A stretch of 64,000 nt of DNA, from the NCBI GenBank assembly GCA_021734395.1, contig JAIPJB010000004.1, positions 98,335 to 162,334 on the forward strand. The letters run 5' to 3'. Positions within the stretch are counted from its first letter, which is position 1, and each line of letters opens with the position of its first letter. The notes beneath the pieces are model-generated. The model saw only the letters and a program-made list of their open reading frames with translations. It had not been told where the DNA came from and did no database searches. The position numbers were made by a program, and so were the translations under genes. Positions 62,201-64,000 of the stretch are shown piece after piece. Source of the stretch: Candidatus Altimarinota bacterium. GTDB lineage: Bacteria; Patescibacteriota; Gracilibacteria; UBA4473.

Positions 62201-62402
62201 AAGCCTGTTTGTTGGTACTGATTCCGATAAGAATTTTTATTTTTTCTGTTTTTTCTAACGATGGATACAGTGCGTAAAATCCACTTGCATAAAAATATCC
62301 AACAAGAACATCAAAAAAACGAGTATCCTTTATGAGGGTTGAAAATCTGTCTTTAAGACTCTGTCCATTTTCATTTGTGATAAAAGTAAGATCATTATGC
62401 AT
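59223..62402 (-). CDS. PLD-nuclease-like/SNF2 helicase fusion protein
   Basis: The 1059-residue protein begins with a phospholipase-D-like domain (FDVLVGYFYASGFYALYP, EKIHSKVYIMSF and GSSNLTQRGL, an HxK motif with Asn/Ser context) and continues with an SF2/SNF2 helicase: Walker A VVGLGKTFMG, DEAH as IILIDEAHRFRN, LVTATPYNNS, and motif VI as QRVGRINRV. The C-terminal 250 residues are helical and charged. The architecture is common in defence islands next to large Eco57I-like methyltransferases; it could act as translocating nuclease. The start overlaps the XRE regulator gene by 8 bases. Confidence 0.88.
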   Translation of the reverse strand: MHNDLTFITNENGQSLKDRFSTLIKDTRFFDVLVGYFYASGFYALYPSLEKTEKIKILIGISTNKQAYEMLERAKSHKQIREELGEEIKDELEKSENKYQVEEGVLKFLEWLKNGKLEIKAYPTEKIHSKVYIMSFNEDDRDIGRVITGSSNLTQRGLVDNLEFNVELKNPSDYDFAKNKFEELWCDAVDVSDQYIETLQKDSWLREDITPYELYLKFLYEYFRQEINQEDRLDHSYRPENFKELLYQDHAVINAKKIIEEYDGVFLSDVVGLGKTFMGTMLCQELKGKVLVLAPPHLIDEHNEGSWENSFRNFGFRARDYKCRSIGVLEKIIERNEHKDFDIILIDEAHRFRNEGNETYTRLAQICRGKKVILVTATPYNNSPSDLLAQIKLFQPLRNSTIPNLSNLEAFFKKLERNLQGLDRQKDKAEYLNISKENSKLIREKVLKYLMVRRTRKEIQGNYGEDLKKQGMEFPEIAKPDPIFYEFNTREDLVFFKTLERISKEFKYARYTPLLYLKKELRHAESLAQKNMMKFMKMLLVKRLESSFYAFRQSLNRFSLSYKRVIDEWENGNVYVSSKDINKIFDLLDQNDLQGVETLLEAGRAEKYSTNDFQEEYIEYLKSDYQILKEISKMWEDIDRDPKVLTFKEKLAKKETVKNGKSIIFTESKETAQYLAQELEEVFPNQVLLFSGSSSASDRDIVIANFDGNAKNKKDDYKILITTDVLSEGSNLHQANVVINYDIPWNPTRIMQRVGRINRVNTEHKKIYTYTFFPSDQGNDEIKLRECAEAKIASFISLLGSDAQLLTEQEEVEAHSLFNILISKEVIEGESEGESELKYLQEIRKIRDDNSPLFEKIKKLPKKARTGRKYNESQNKLLTYFRKGKLEKFFLVDSGTHIPEELDFLQSVQMLKSHPEEKQIKLDKSFYILLEKNAEMLEKSIHSEEEEFSEKRGSRDNSARLSKILKSREIKRFQGFTEDDDRYIDQVIENLDNGSIPKDLTKKIHAEISTHPEIIINPLKVLYLLKTMLPEDFLISQNSNKKRDHNAPQEIILSEYFAQ

Positions 62403-62610
62403 TTTTATTTTGGATTAATTGATCAATAGTAACACCAAGACCATTTGAGATCTTGGTGATAGTATCGAGAGTTGGATTATTAATTGCTCCACTCTCAATT
62501 TTTGCCAAAGTGGCATACGGAATATCCGCTTTGCGGGCTAAGCCTTCTTGTGTTAGCTCTCGCTTTTTTCGCCAGTTCTTAATCTTTTGACCGATAATGA
62601 TTTCTGTCAT
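62395..62610 (-). CDS. XRE-family HTH transcriptional regulator
   Basis: The 71-residue protein is essentially one helix-turn-helix domain: GQKIKNWRKKRELTQEGLAR (recognition helices follow in PYATLAKIESGAINNPTLDT). Such short XRE proteins act as controllers (C proteins) that time expression of restriction genes. It is the first gene of the defence operon and overlaps the helicase gene by 8 bases, so it probably autoregulates the operon. The upstream gap (62611-62669) contains only A/T-rich promoter-like sequence. Confidence 0.9.
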   Translation of the reverse strand: MTEIIIGQKIKNWRKKRELTQEGLARKADIPYATLAKIESGAINNPTLDTITKISNGLGVTIDQLIQNKNA

Positions 62611-62669
62611 TTTTTTCTTCCTTACAGTACCTGTATTATAGGAAGATTACTAAAATTCGCAAATGACCT

Positions 62670-63920
62670 TCAGGTCAAAATAATTGCCCCATTTTTCAGT
62701 AGCAATCTCTCCTTAAAACTCCTCAAAATATCAGACTTTTCCTTTTTTGTTCCCTCCTTGAGTATGGAAATCAAATGCTCTTGAAGTGTTACTGGATTTT
62801 CCTTGTGATGCCGATTGATCATCCGTAAATCCTCTTCAATCCTTCTGTTGAGCCGTAAGTGTTCATCTTTTACATCAACGATGATCTTCGTTACTTCTTC
62901 AAAGAGTGCTTCTTCTCGGATGTATTTACACTGGCAGGTTTTTGTTCCTCCATATTTGTTGCATTTGTAGTAGGTGTATTCCGTTCCATGGCGATTGGTG
63001 TGGGTGGTACCACTCACTCCCGATCCACATTGAGCACATTTGAGAATGTGGTTGAAGAAAAAATCTTTTCGTCCCCATTTTCCTTTCTCACACGTCTTTA
63101 GGTTTGCTTGGGCTTGGTTAAATAGCTCTTTTGTGATGATTGGCTTCTGCGTTCCTTGGTACAGAGCCCCTCCGTAGCTGAATTCCCCATAATAGAAGGG
63201 CTCTTTGAGGATTTTGTAAGTTCTGCTCAAGCCTACAACTTTCCCCGTACAGCTTCGGAATCCTTCATCTTCCAGATATTCTTTTATCTGTCTGCCACTG
63301 AGATTGTTGTAGGCAAGGTATTCAAAAGCTTTTTTGATAAAAGGAGCTCGTTCTTCATCGATTACAATGGTGCTGGGTTCTCCATATTTCATGCTTCTGA
63401 CGAGTTTGTATCCGATCGGAGCTCTTCCGGGGCGAACGCCCATCTCACATTTTGTTCTCAGTCCTCGTTGTACATTCTTTGATCGATTATCATTCTCCAA
63501 TTTTGCCTGAGAACACAGGATCATGAGCAGAAATTTTTCATCGGGGGTGTTGGTAAATGTCTGCCCGCTTGTCTGAATATTTACCAATACCTTCTGATCC
63601 ATGAGATCTACTAATTTCCCCAAATCTCCTGCATTTCTGCTCAAACGATCAGGAGCCCATGTCAATATGGCATTGAATCTTCCATCACTCAATCCTTTCA
63701 TTAAATTTGTAAAACCTTCTCGGTGACCAGAATCTTTGGCAGACTTGCTTTCCTGTATTTTTTCTACAATTTTGAGTCCCTTTTTCTCAGCCAGTCGCTC
63801 CATCTCGGTGATCTGTGATCCAATTGAAAGAGCTTGTTTCTCATCGGATTCCGATGATTTTCTCGCATAAAGACAATACCTGAGCGGTATTTCAGCCGAT
63901 GCCGATTTTGTTTTTTCCAT
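62670..63920 (-). CDS. Serine recombinase (large resolvase/integrase type)
   Basis: The protein of about 416 residues (ATG 63920; a GTG at 63923 adds one residue) carries the catalytic N-terminal domain LRYCLYARKSSESDEKQALSIGSQ (nucleophilic Ser in YARKS, about residue 22), TWAPDRLSRN, and the recombinase domain RAPIGYKLVRS... with YLEDEGFRS and a zinc-ribbon (CAQCGSG...CNKYGGTKTCQC). It is on the short side for large serine recombinases but retains all landmarks. It stands beside the XRE/helicase/methyltransferase operon and may mobilise it. A palindrome, TCTAGG/CCTAGA (63953-63970), lies just upstream and could be an operator or att site. Confidence 0.9.
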   Translation of the reverse strand: MEKTKSASAEIPLRYCLYARKSSESDEKQALSIGSQITEMERLAEKKGLKIVEKIQESKSAKDSGHREGFTNLMKGLSDGRFNAILTWAPDRLSRNAGDLGKLVDLMDQKVLVNIQTSGQTFTNTPDEKFLLMILCSQAKLENDNRSKNVQRGLRTKCEMGVRPGRAPIGYKLVRSMKYGEPSTIVIDEERAPFIKKAFEYLAYNNLSGRQIKEYLEDEGFRSCTGKVVGLSRTYKILKEPFYYGEFSYGGALYQGTQKPIITKELFNQAQANLKTCEKGKWGRKDFFFNHILKCAQCGSGVSGTTHTNRHGTEYTYYKCNKYGGTKTCQCKYIREEALFEEVTKIIVDVKDEHLRLNRRIEEDLRMINRHHKENPVTLQEHLISILKEGTKKEKSDILRSFKERLLLKNGAIILT

Positions 63921-63952
63921 CACGACAAGGGATGCCGTGGGGAATATTTAAG

Positions 63953-63970
63953 TCTAGGAGAAAACCTAGA
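63953..63970. repeat. Short palindrome upstream of the serine recombinase
   Basis: TCTAGG (63953-63958) and CCTAGA (63965-63970), spaced by six A/G bases, flanked by TATT-like sequence. It could be a recombinase operator, part of an att site or chance. Confidence 0.4.
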
Positions 63971-64000
63971 TATTTACGTATTTTATCGGGTTTTGAGCTC

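Noticed and set aside
49448..64000. Defence island integrated into tRNA-Ser
   Set aside because: No copy of the tRNA-Ser 3' end was found downstream or near the right edge, and serine recombinases do not usually target tRNA tails.
1..64000. CRISPR array or cas genes
   Set aside because: No regularly spaced direct repeats were seen and no Cas protein motifs; the only short tandem repeats are the low-complexity GATTGAA units at 29.6 kb.
1..64000. Recoded TGA (code 25)
   Set aside because: TGA sits at natural gene ends with tight couplings, for example dgt/murA and the 53207/53205 junction, and no conserved protein needs TGA readthrough.

Overview
The window is a gene-dense, AT-rich bacterial chromosome segment using the standard code: TGA ends many genes, for example dgt in the 4-base dgt/murA overlap, so the TGA-to-glycine recoding of Gracilibacteria/Absconditabacteria is excluded. 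Short intergenic gaps, scarce Shine-Dalgarno sequences, many small secreted proteins without recognisable families and a scattered arrangement of normally clustered core genes (dnaA and dnaN convergent with mfd between them, rpoB without rpoC, rpmA without rplU) suggest a Candidate Phyla Radiation (Patescibacteria) genome, perhaps Peregrinibacteria-like. That placement is inference.

Layout. 1-4.2 kb: two surface proteins on the minus strand, an edge-truncated protein with two seven-repeat BNR propellers and an LPSTG-anchored protein. 4.4-29.5 kb: core genes, including a secreted helical protein, purA-dnaA, mfd, dnaN, a CNNM/CBS protein, rpmA, an NhaD-type antiporter, murA-dgt, an envelope operon (small ORF, membrane protein, lgt, DsbA-like lipoprotein, yggU), transketolase, an SGNH hydrolase, a class B penicillin-binding protein and relA/spoT. 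29.6-33.4 kb: tmRNA followed by a 205-bp unit ending in a second copy of the tmRNA 3' end, then a frameshifted AbiJ-like gene divergent from an OLD-family ATPase/nuclease gene. 33.4-45.2 kb: two sigma/putative anti-sigma modules, CIRCE-controlled hsp20, argG behind a structured leader with a terminator, an amidohydrolase, an EamA transporter, argH and an RRM protein. 45.4-49.5 kb: tRNA-Gly with its own duplicated 3' tail, orphan rpoB and tRNA-Ser. 49.7-63.9 kb: an all-minus-strand accessory island: serine recombinase, XRE regulator, PLD-helicase, Eco57I-type methyltransferase, HEPN-like protein, SocA/Panacea-like-DUF488 fusion and its partner, a truncated DUF2130-like protein, a PD-(D/E)XK-like protein and a DUF4209-like HEPN protein.

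Two things stand out. First, downstream of both tmRNA and tRNA-Gly lies a homologous non-coding element of about 170-190 bp followed by a direct repeat of that RNA gene's own 3' end. The two elements share ordered blocks along their whole length, and the best block starts 58 and 57 nt before the duplicated tail. This looks like an undescribed family of tiny tRNA/tmRNA-targeting elements. Second, genes from 62.6 down to 49.7 kb are overlapping or nearly abutting (one 91-nt gap) and probably form one large defence operon around a helicase/methyltransferase core with several nuclease-like satellites.

Smaller points of interest are a recurrent 21-bp palindrome (three copies, one inside mfd), two likely frameshifts, a cloverleaf repeat at 42.3 kb, and candidate leader RNAs before argG, the antiporter gene and the RRM gene. 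All family assignments come from reading motifs in the translated sequence; no database search was run.
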